Assembly (NCBI GenBank): GCA_965222445.1 | Contig: CBDCTY010000002.1 | Location: 682,001-746,000, forward strand | Direction of reading: 5' to 3' | Length of the DNA stretch: 64,000 bases | DNA from: GCA-958296115 sp965222445 | GTDB lineage: Bacteria; Chloroflexota; Dehalococcoidia; Lucifugimonadales; CAJWER01 | Shown here: positions 7,848 to 14,788 of the stretch, piece after piece | Layout: each line of letters begins with the position of its first letter | How positions within the stretch are numbered: the stretch's first letter is position 1 | The notes under the pieces: model-generated | Databases searched by the model: none | Told to the model about the DNA's origin: nothing | What the model saw: the letters and a program-made list of their open reading frames with translations, nothing else | Translations under genes and position numbers: made by a program

Positions 7848-8228
7848 ATGACTACCAAGGAAGAGGTACTGGACGCGATCAAGGAGATGTCGGTTCTCGA
7901 GCTCTCCGAGCTGGTCAAAGAGCTCGAAGACGTCTTCGGAGTCAGCGCTGCGGCGCCTGTTGCGGTCGCTGCCGCTCCGACCGCGGCCGAGGAGGTCGTG
8001 GAAGAGGAAGAGGAGCAGACCGAGTTCAACGTCGTCCTCAAGGACTTCGGGGGCAACAAGATCAACGTGATCAAGGCAGTCCGGTCGATCACGACCCTCG
8101 GACTCAAGGAGGCCAAGGACGTGGTCGAGGGCGCTCCGGCGACCATCAAGGAGGCCATCGGCAAGGACGAAGCCGAAGAGGCCAAGAAGGTCCTGGAGGA
8201 AGCCGGCGCCGCCGTCGAAGTCCAGTAG
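7848..8228 (+). CDS. rplL: 50S ribosomal protein L7/L12
   Basis: 126 residues. L7/L12 recruits translation factors to the stalk. The N-terminal dimerisation helices (residues 1-33), an Ala/Glu-rich hinge (about 40-62) and the C-terminal domain with KINVIKAVRSITTLGLKEAK are all there. AAGGAG precedes the ATG. Last gene of the cluster. Confidence 0.98.
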   Translation: MTTKEEVLDAIKEMSVLELSELVKELEDVFGVSAAAPVAVAAAPTAAEEVVEEEEEQTEFNVVLKDFGGNKINVIKAVRSITTLGLKEAKDVVEGAPATIKEAIGKDEAEEAKKVLEEAGAAVEVQ

Positions 8229-8242
8229 CCCGGGGCTACTGG
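8222..8242 (+). terminator. Perfect hairpin over the rplL stop codon
   Basis: CCAGTAGCC and GGCTACTGG form a 9-bp perfect stem with a CGG loop and include the rplL stop. No U tract follows, so it may be a terminator of non-canonical type or a 3' end stabiliser. Confidence 0.45.
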
Positions 8243-8258
8243 CTGACTCCACGCCGTC

Positions 8259-8278
8259 GTTCCTGCGCAGGCAGGAAC
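8259..8278. repeat. Hairpin repeat GTTCCTGC/GCAGGAAC
   Basis: 8-bp perfect stem with a 4-base loop, followed by CCCATCCCTAATCC. A similar hairpin with the same CCCATTCTTAATC-type tail lies at 43206-43226, so they are probably one interspersed family with variable stems. Confidence 0.6.
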
Positions 8279-8363
8279 CCATCCCTAATCCCCTGCCATC
8301 AGTCGGGTGAACTAGGGGAAATGCCCCAGCCGCTTTCATCCTTGGTGTGCCAGGGCATGGGAG

Positions 8364-10841
8364 ATGATGGAAACTATTTCTTTGTCCAGCGTGAAGGCCA
8401 CCGCAGCAGGCCTCCTCCTGGGTGCGTTACTGCTCTTCTGGGCAACGGCCTGCGCACAGCCTCCGCCTCCAGAACCTACCCCGGACATAGACGCAACCGT
8501 CCAGGCGGCCATCGCGGAGGCAATGCCGACCGACACGCCGACGCCCACGCCGGACGTCCAGGCGACCCTTCAGGCCATGGTCCAAGCCACGGTGGAGGCC
8601 GTGCCGACGGGAACAACCATACCGGAAGTTCTCACACCGACCCATACTCCTGTCCCAGCGCCGACATATACTCCTACTCCCAAGCCTACACCGACGCCCT
8701 GGCCTACGAGGACGCCGACGCCGGTCCCCCTGGGCGAATTGTCGGCCACCAACACAGTGTTGAACTGGGGAGAGAGAACGGCAGTTACGGTGAGCAAGCT
8801 GTCACCGCCAGACCTCGGTGTGAGCCTCAACTACACTCCTAACCTTCAAGCAAGTCTAGCTTGCGCCAGCTATGATTCGAGATGGGTCACCGGAATAAGG
8901 GTAGGTGTGCCAGTCGTACTCAAGGTATGTGGATACGGCGTGGCTACAGTGAGGCTTGTTACGGAAGATCGCAGAGCGGAGCTGGATAGCATTCAGTTCA
9001 TAATTCTTGAACCAACACTTACGCCGACTCCCGTTCCGACCAACACGCCAACTCCCGTTCCCACCAATACACCAACTCCCATCCCCACCAACACGCCGAC
9101 CTCGGCTCCCACCAGTACACCGACTCCCGTCCCCACCAACATGCCGGCTCCCACGAGCAGTCCTACGCCTGTGCCTTCAGACACGCCGATACCCGACACG
9201 GCTCAATCGATTGCCGACGTCGTGGAGAGGACCAGGGCTGGCGTCGTGCGCATCACGGGAACGTCCGGGTCGGGATCGGGGTTCGTCGTCGATTCGGCAG
9301 GCTACATCCTGACCAATGCGCATGTTATAGATGGGGCCGGACGGCTGACAGTCGTTTTCGACGACGGCGCCCGGCTGACCCCACAAGTTGTCGCATCCGA
9401 CGCGACGCGGGACATCGCCCTTTTGAAGATTGAGCCTGCCCGCCAACTGACAGTGCTGCCCTTCGCTACGGAGGCACGGGAGGGCGACGAGGTGGTCGCG
9501 CTCGGCTATCCCCTCGATCTGAGGGACAGGATGACCGTGACCCAGGGCATCTTCTCCGCCTTTCGCACCTTCGACGGTGTGGGCTATGTTCAGACCGATG
9601 CCGCCACCAACCCGGGCAACAGCGGCGGACCGCTGCTGAACCTCAGGGGCGAAGTCGTCGGTATGAACACCTCTGTACGCCGAGAGATACAGGACAGGGA
9701 CTACGCTGCCCAAGGGATCGGGTTCGCCATCAGGTACGACGTGTTGTCCAGCCGCTTGCCGATGATGATGTCGGGCGCGTCATCCGGCAGAACCACGCCG
9801 ACACGGACTCCAACTCCGAGACCCGCATCGCCGCAGTCCGTCTTTGGCCCGGTGAGCGGTACCATCAAACATGACCCCGACGACGGCTTCATCGACACAT
9901 ACCGATCATCAACTTCGCTGGCCGATGGTATCATCGAGGCCCGCTTCCTGAATCCGTACTCCACACGAGATGGCGACTGGAGCAGCGGCTTCCTGTTTCG
10001 AAGCGGCGTCTCCAAGTTTCACGCTGTCGTCGTCGTCGACGACGGAAGGTGGCACCACGGCCTGCTGACGGGCGACGTCGATTCCACGAAGCGGATGGCC
10101 TCCAGTACATCCCCTCACGTATCCACCAGCCCGTCCGGCAGCAACCACATCCGCATCATTGCCCTCGGCGGGGAGGGTTGGCTGTTCATAAACGGATACT
10201 ACGTGGACAAGCTGGACCTGAGCGGCCTGCTCGAAATGGGGAGTGTGTCCGCCGTCGGCTCCTACTTCGCGGGCCACGGGATCACCGGCAAGTCCACGAG
10301 GTTCGAGGACTTCACCGTCCGCACATTGCGGAGAGTGTACGGACCTCGGGACGGCTCCATCTACCACGACCCCGATGATGGGCTCATTGACGCGCACCGG
10401 ACATCTACTTCGCTGGCCGATGGAATCATCAAGGCCCGATTCATCAATCCGTACTCCTCACGGGAAGGTGATTGGGTCAGCGGCTTCCTGTTCCGAAGTG
10501 GGGCCTTCGACGAGTTTCATGCCGTTGGAGTGGAAGAGGCCGGTCGATGGTTCCACTACCTAAGAACAGGCGACAGCGATTCCACGAAGCGGATGGCTTC
10601 CAGTACCTCCCCTCATATATCCACCAGTCCATCCGGGAGCAACCACATACGCATCGTCGCTCTCGGCGAGGAAGGCTGGCTATTCATCAACGGGGCGTAC
10701 GTGGAGAAGCTCGACTTAAGCGGCCGGCTCGAAGCGGGGAGCGTGGGAGCCATGGGCTCCTACTTCAAGGGCGACGGGATCGCCGGGAAGTCCACCAGGT
10801 TTGAGGACTTCACCATCTGGTCAGCGGGAAGTGCCCCGTGA
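8364..10841 (+). CDS. HtrA-type lipoprotein protease with duplicated C-terminal domain
   Basis: 825 residues. A lipoprotein signal (lipobox WATAC, near residue 30) is followed by Thr-Pro repeat linkers (about 35-125 and 218-280) that probably span the cell wall. A trypsin-like S1C domain has the complete triad: His320 in TNAHVI, Asp350 in RDIALL and Ser420 in GNSGGP. No PDZ domain is visible. After a second Thr-Pro linker come two copies of a roughly 165-residue domain (about 493-657 and 658-825), each with HDPDDG, FLFRSG and GWLFING; these resemble jelly-roll or LamG-like binding folds, which is inference. It likely cleaves or senses extracellular proteins or polymers at the cell surface. 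The flanking genes give no pathway hint. Confidence 0.8.
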   Translation: MMETISLSSVKATAAGLLLGALLLFWATACAQPPPPEPTPDIDATVQAAIAEAMPTDTPTPTPDVQATLQAMVQATVEAVPTGTTIPEVLTPTHTPVPAPTYTPTPKPTPTPWPTRTPTPVPLGELSATNTVLNWGERTAVTVSKLSPPDLGVSLNYTPNLQASLACASYDSRWVTGIRVGVPVVLKVCGYGVATVRLVTEDRRAELDSIQFIILEPTLTPTPVPTNTPTPVPTNTPTPIPTNTPTSAPTSTPTPVPTNMPAPTSSPTPVPSDTPIPDTAQSIADVVERTRAGVVRITGTSGSGSGFVVDSAGYILTNAHVIDGAGRLTVVFDDGARLTPQVVASDATRDIALLKIEPARQLTVLPFATEAREGDEVVALGYPLDLRDRMTVTQGIFSAFRTFDGVGYVQTDAATNPGNSGGPLLNLRGEVVGMNTSVRREIQDRDYAAQGIGFAIRYDVLSSRLPMMMSGASSGRTTPTRTPTPRPASPQSVFGPVSGTIKHDPDDGFIDTYRSSTSLADGIIEARFLNPYSTRDGDWSSGFLFRSGVSKFHAVVVVDDGRWHHGLLTGDVDSTKRMASSTSPHVSTSPSGSNHIRIIALGGEGWLFINGYYVDKLDLSGLLEMGSVSAVGSYFAGHGITGKSTRFEDFTVRTLRRVYGPRDGSIYHDPDDGLIDAHRTSTSLADGIIKARFINPYSSREGDWVSGFLFRSGAFDEFHAVGVEEAGRWFHYLRTGDSDSTKRMASSTSPHISTSPSGSNHIRIVALGEEGWLFINGAYVEKLDLSGRLEAGSVGAMGSYFKGDGIAGKSTRFEDFTIWSAGSAP

Positions 10842-10897
10842 GCCCTACAGATCACGCCGGTCATGATCTTCCTCATATATGGTGAATCAGTGGTCAA

Positions 10898-12049
10898 TCA
10901 CAAGTCGTCCAGTGCGATTACACGAGCGTATTCTGGATAATCATCCAGTGCAGCTAGGATCGTTTCCTTCATGTTCTCAAACAGATCTTGTCCCTTGATG
11001 CTTCGATCCACCAATGAACTTAGAACGATTGAGTTGACGTAAGTCCCTTTCTGGGTCAAGTCCACGTGGCTCACTTCAGGCGGCATCGGTTCTATCATCA
11101 TCTCATCTGTGAGATTCAACCATTCTCTAGAGATCTCTTCATCCGGATTCTTTAATGCATACGCCAAAGAGCTAGATAGAACATCCGCGATTTGTACTCC
11201 ATATGATTTCTTGGAATCTACGAGTGTAATTGGGCCAGAGAGATTGTAGACGAACGAAGGAGTGTACCGGTCACCTATCCAAAGGTAGGCCTTGTCTTTT
11301 CGTCCAATGAATACATCAAGGAAGTCCCGAGAGTCTCGTATCGGTTTGGATTCGTCACAATAGACGTCTAGTATTTCAAACTGCTCTCCCCAAGAGGCAA
11401 GAAGCCAATGCAAAGCAGTCATTGACAATTCAAGTGGCCAACTTGCTACGGAACCAGCTTCCTTTAGACTGAGTATCTCCTTCTCAATACGCTTCTGGTG
11501 ACAGAGCGAGAATGTATACACCATGCCAACAGGGTCCGACTGGTCATAGTGGCCCAAAGGGGACAGGGCGGCTTCCAACTGGCCAGGTTCCATACTCCTC
11601 ATCATGCTAGAGAAGTTCTGGAGTGCGTCACTGACATAGGAATCACCTGCTCTGAGGTACAAGTACAACAATGTTGCTATGAACTTATGGAAGTCAATAG
11701 TGTAGAAGAGCGAGCTGTGTTCTGACAAAACAGGTTCAAAGATGTGCTCAAAGAATTTGCCGGCGAGGGCGTACTCCTTATTTGCGACCATGACTTGGGA
11801 ATGCTGGCTGGATTGATTCAGGATCCAAGATATGGCATCCCGGCCCCGACGATGCCTGATCAGATTGGCTCCCTTTAGTTCCTGAGAATTGATTTGAAAG
11901 CGGCGTATGGCTTCGGTGTGAAGCTTCAAAGCATGGTCTTCACTAATGGCGACACCGGCGTAGACAAAGTGAGGTTGCTCAGGATCCAGTAGATTGTTTC
12001 CTGTAAAGCCTGCTTCGTCGAAATAAAACGATTGAGTTGTTTTGGTGAT
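10898..12049 (-). CDS. DUF3800 family protein, start codon damaged or non-standard
   Basis: The frame encodes YFDEAGFTGNNLL near its N-terminus and LVDSKKSYGVQIADVLSSSL later, the two acidic motifs typical of DUF3800, a family with a suspected RNase H-like nuclease fold often seen near mobile and defence genes. Translation from TTG 11929 would lose the first motif. The full frame is open back to a TAA at about 12064, and an AAAGGGA ribosome binding site stands seven bases before codon ATC at 12047-12049, where an ATG would be expected. So either ATC is used, or the start was mutated. Lower GC than its neighbours. It directly follows, and overlaps, a truncated hicA. Function is not established. 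Confidence 0.6.
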   Translation of the reverse strand: MTKTTQSFYFDEAGFTGNNLLDPEQPHFVYAGVAISEDHALKLHTEAIRRFQINSQELKGANLIRHRRGRDAISWILNQSSQHSQVMVANKEYALAGKFFEHIFEPVLSEHSSLFYTIDFHKFIATLLYLYLRAGDSYVSDALQNFSSMMRSMEPGQLEAALSPLGHYDQSDPVGMVYTFSLCHQKRIEKEILSLKEAGSVASWPLELSMTALHWLLASWGEQFEILDVYCDESKPIRDSRDFLDVFIGRKDKAYLWIGDRYTPSFVYNLSGPITLVDSKKSYGVQIADVLSSSLAYALKNPDEEISREWLNLTDEMMIEPMPPEVSHVDLTQKGTYVNSIVLSSLVDRSIKGQDLFENMKETILAALDDYPEYARVIALDDL

Positions 12050-12150
12050 TGTTGGTTCCCTTTAATCCGGATTTCGTGGTCGCCCCTGCCCTGCCGGTCG
12101 AATCTACAGCCGAGTCTCCTCAGCTTGCGGGTGAGATCCCTGTACGTCAC
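11926..12150 (-). pseudogene. hicA: Truncated HicA toxin
   Basis: The first 27 residues, MTYRDLTRKLRRLGCRFDRQ through GDHEI, match HicA mRNA interferases, including the GDHE with the catalytic His. After that the sequence stops resembling HicA and the remaining 47 codons run out of frame through the 5' end of the DUF3800 gene. The normal protein is about 60-80 residues with a conserved middle that is missing here. GTG start overlaps the hicB stop by 4 bases, the usual coupling. Probably inactive. Confidence 0.7.
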
Positions 12151-12401
12151 ACCGCTACCAGGAGCTCTCTGGTTAGGGTTGAATCTACCAGCGCCGATGC
12201 GACGGCGGGCGGAAGCTCATCTCCGTGGTCGATGTACGACTCGATGAAAGCGGCGGCCACGCTCTGGAGGATGTCCAGTGCGTCTTCAGGCGTGTCTCCC
12301 CAAGCCCTGCATCCGGGGAGAGCGGGGACCTCGGCCATGTACTTATTCTCGGTCTCCTCCGAAGAGTCGTGCATCACGTAACGCAGCTTGTAGTGCTTCA
12401 T
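12147..12401 (-). CDS. hicB: HicB family antitoxin
   Basis: 84 residues from ATG 12401. The RNase H-like HicB core is readable: a YMAEVPALPGCRAWGDTPEDAL stretch (split by position 20-42) followed by a helix AAAFIESYIDHGDELP. HicB neutralises HicA and represses the pair. A longer in-frame extension upstream falls in repeat DNA and is not credible. Because the partner hicA is truncated, this is an orphaned antitoxin; it could still repress or counter HicA toxins from other loci. Confidence 0.8.
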   Translation of the reverse strand: MKHYKLRYVMHDSSEETENKYMAEVPALPGCRAWGDTPEDALDILQSVAAAFIESYIDHGDELPPAVASALVDSTLTRELLVAV

Positions 12402-12490
12402 GGCATCGTCCCAGCAACTGCTTGGCTTCTGCCCATTGTAACACCGCACCCCGAATCGATCGGTTGATTTAGACTGTCGGCAGGGCCGAG

Positions 12491-12522
12491 GAGTGGATTC
12501 TCGCCGTCGCGGGAATGACGGC
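12491..12522. repeat. Divergent reverse copy of the CATTCCCGCG repeat core
   Basis: Read on the minus strand it gives GCCGTCATTCCCGCGACGGC and then GAGAATCCACTC, clearly related to the core of the 103-bp repeats at 1479 and 46190 but lacking their ends. It sits upstream of hicB. Confidence 0.55.
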
Positions 12523-12559
12523 ACGGGGAGACTCTCCGTACAATTTCAGGTAATAACGA

Positions 12560-12940
12560 TCAGGCCTTGACATAGGGGATGGTCTGCGGGCCCTGGGGCA
12601 GCACGCACACGCTGGCTTTAGCCCCGCCGTGGCGGTCGACGGACTCCTCTATGGTGGCCTGTATGTCCTCGGCAGGCCGTAGGTGGGCCGCGCGGATCTG
12701 TTCGGGGGACAGGTACCCGGACTTGAGATAGATCCGGTTGCGCAGGAGCAGCTGGGACTGGATCTGGACCTGCCACTGGTCGTGGTGGCCCTCTTCCCAT
12801 GAGTCGATCATCTCCAGCAATTCTTCGGGCGAGTCTCGCGAAGTCAGCATCCTGCCGTACTCGCCGTGCTCCGGTATCCCGTCCATGCACTCAGCGGCGC
12901 AGATGATCGTACCGCCCTCCCGCGCCACGAGGGCTGCGGC
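12560..12940 (-). pseudogene. 3' fragment of a larA-like gene, copy of 49363-49743
   Basis: The block 12570-12940 is identical base for base to 49373-49743, the last 124 codons of the complete larA-like gene. The final codons and stop (12560-12569) are alignable but differ at three bases. The first 297 codons are absent and unrelated sequence begins at 12941. No start codon with a ribosome binding site exists, so this is a non-functional fragment. The IS5-family element begins 130 bases to the right. Confidence 0.88.
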
Positions 12941-13071
12941 TGACGCATACCTTGGTGAGCTTGAATCTGATCCGGGTCGGGTGCGGTCGCTCACGGCCTG
13001 GAATTGGATCGAACACTCAACGCGAAGCCTTCCAGCACACTTTACGGCCTCAGCAATATGAAATGGTATTA

Positions 13072-13886
13072 GGGCCTGTTCACACTAACGTAGCGCATCG
13101 AAGATGAGGGCAAACAGGATGAACCCGAGGAAGAGCGTGTCGAGCTTCTCAAAGCGAGAGAAGATGCGACGAAACCCCTTCAACCGACGGAACAACCGCT
13201 CGATTTCGTTCCGCCTCTTGTACATCTCCCGGTCGTACTCCCAAGGGTCAACTCGGGTGCTCAGGGGCGGAACAACCGGCGTGAACCCCAGCGCCAACGC
13301 CAGTTGGCGGGTCTCATTCCCCTCGTATGCCCGGTCCATTATCAGGAACGGCTTCTGGCCCTGTGAGCCAAGGCGTGTCAACAACTTCCGCCCCTCTGGC
13401 GCGTCGTGGGCCTGTCCGGGAGAGAGGGAGAACGTTACGGCTGTTCTAGCATCCGCGGCAACCATATGAATCTTGGTGGTCCAACCGCCACGGGACTTGC
13501 CGATGGCCTGGGGTCCGTTTTTTTTAACGCACCCGTACCATCGGGATGGACCTTGACGATGGTGCTGTCCATCGAAACCGCCTCGAGCTTGATGCGCACT
13601 ATCTGCTCTCGTTGCAGATATTCGAATATCCGGTCGAGCACCCCATTCTTTGACCAACGGTTCATCCGCATGTATACAGTGTGCCAGTTGCCAAATCGAG
13701 GCGGCAACCCCCGCCACTTGCAGCCCTGCTCGGCGACATACAAGATGGCGTTGAGAACTTGCAGGTTCGGCAAGCTGACGTTGCCACGTTGAACGGGAAG
13801 GATCGGTGCAATAAGTTGGTACTGAGCTTCTGTGATTTCCATTCCCGGATTGTAACATGATCTGGTTAATTAGTGTGAACAGGCCC
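13072..13886. mobile_element. IS5-family (IS427-like) insertion sequence, complete
   Basis: 815 bp bounded by 17-bp perfect inverted repeats GGGCCTGTTCACACTAA (13072-13088) and its complement (13870-13886). A TA dinucleotide flanks both ends (13070-13071 and 13887-13888) as the target duplication. It carries one transposase in two overlapping frames joined by an A8 slip site. Ends are intact and both frames are open, so it may be active. Confidence 0.9.
13085..13842 (-). CDS. IS5-family transposase made by -1 frameshifting
   Basis: The first frame (ATG 13842) begins MEITEAQYQLIAPILP and contains the N-terminal DUF4096 part with CKWRGLPPRFGNWHTVYMR, then the first DDE aspartate in VSMDSTIVKVH. 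At a run of eight A on the coding strand (13518-13525 as T) a -1 shift joins the frame with RGGWTTKIHMV, IMDRAYEG (second Asp) and YKRRNEIERLFRRLKGFRR (Glu), ending at the 13085 stop. The split at A8 is the known expression strategy of IS427-group elements. All catalytic residues are present. Confidence 0.88.
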
Positions 13887-14202
13887 TAGTTGCCATTGCG
13901 TCCTCCGCCGCCGATTCTAGCCGGGCCGCCGGGGGCCGTCAACAAATCCCTTTCAGGTGTATTCTCTACAGGCGCAGGTCATCCAGACTGTTGTTCCCGC
14001 GCAGAGCCTGCCCCCGAGAAGTCCAGGGGGGGGGGGGGTCCACCCCCTTTTAACAATGCTCGGATACGGGACTAGCATCAGAGGCCATTGAGACCTTACG
14101 ACTCCCATCACCTCCCGTGCTGAGAAGACCCTCTTCGGCCGATGACGTAGCTGACACGCAGCCCTGCGGGCCCGGCTCCACAGGCTATGGTAAGGTATCG
14201 AC
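13887..14202. other. Non-coding interval with G13 tract and GGGGG/CCCCC hairpin
   Basis: No gene is seen in these 316 bases. They hold a run of 13 G (14026-14038) followed by TCCA, CCCCC (14043-14047) and TTTT, which folds as a terminator-like hairpin on the plus strand. AAGGT lies just before the comEA start. The G tract is a likely sequencing and replication slippage site. Confidence 0.5.
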
Positions 14203-14775
14203 ATGATCGCAGGCCGCATAATGCAGGGGGCGCTCGTCCTGGCCGTCGCCGCTTCGCTGGCCGGGGCCGCATTCCTCATATCGCGCGCCACGACCGGGAA
14301 CCACGACGCGATCGAGGTGGTGCTGCCTACCCCGGCGCCGCCGTCCGCGCCGTCCGAGGTCAAAGTCTACATAACCGGAGCGGTGGTGATGCCGGGGGTC
14401 TACTCGCTGCGGGAGGGCGCCCGACTGCACGAGCTGGTGGAGGCCGCAGACGGAGCCAGGACGGACGCCGACCTGGATGCGATCAACCTGGCGGCGCGCG
14501 TCAAGGACGAGGACCACTGGCGCATTCCCGCACGAGGGGAGCAGGTAGCCTACTCAGTCGCCCCCGTGCCCAGCTCCCCCGGCAGGATCGACCTGAACTC
14601 GGCGACAGTCGAGCAGCTTCGGAGCCTCCCAAATATCGGCGAGGTGCGGGCGCAGGCGATAGTGAGCTTCCGCGAGTCGAGAGGCCCGTTTGCGGCCGTA
14701 GAGGACCTGCTCCAGGTGTCCGGCATAGGCCCGGAAACGCTCGCCGACGTGCGCGACCTGGTCGAGGCCAGGTGA
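14203..14775 (+). CDS. comEA: ComEA-type competence DNA-binding protein
   Basis: 190 residues. An N-terminal membrane anchor (about 5-28) leads to an SLBB domain (about 54-110, KVYITGAVVMPGVYSLREGA) and a C-terminal helix-hairpin-helix pair starting RIDLNSATVEQLRSLPNIG (about 127-190). ComEA binds double-stranded DNA outside the membrane and hands it to the ComEC channel during natural transformation. It is followed after 13 bases by comEC. The SLBB-HhH layout is the Gram-positive/Chloroflexi form. Confidence 0.92.
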   Translation: MIAGRIMQGALVLAVAASLAGAAFLISRATTGNHDAIEVVLPTPAPPSAPSEVKVYITGAVVMPGVYSLREGARLHELVEAADGARTDADLDAINLAARVKDEDHWRIPARGEQVAYSVAPVPSSPGRIDLNSATVEQLRSLPNIGEVRAQAIVSFRESRGPFAAVEDLLQVSGIGPETLADVRDLVEAR

Positions 14776-14788
14776 GGAACAGCCCCCG

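Noticed and set aside
10898..13886. Prophage
   Set aside because: No capsid, tail, terminase or integrase genes; only toxin-antitoxin, DUF3800 and IS parts.
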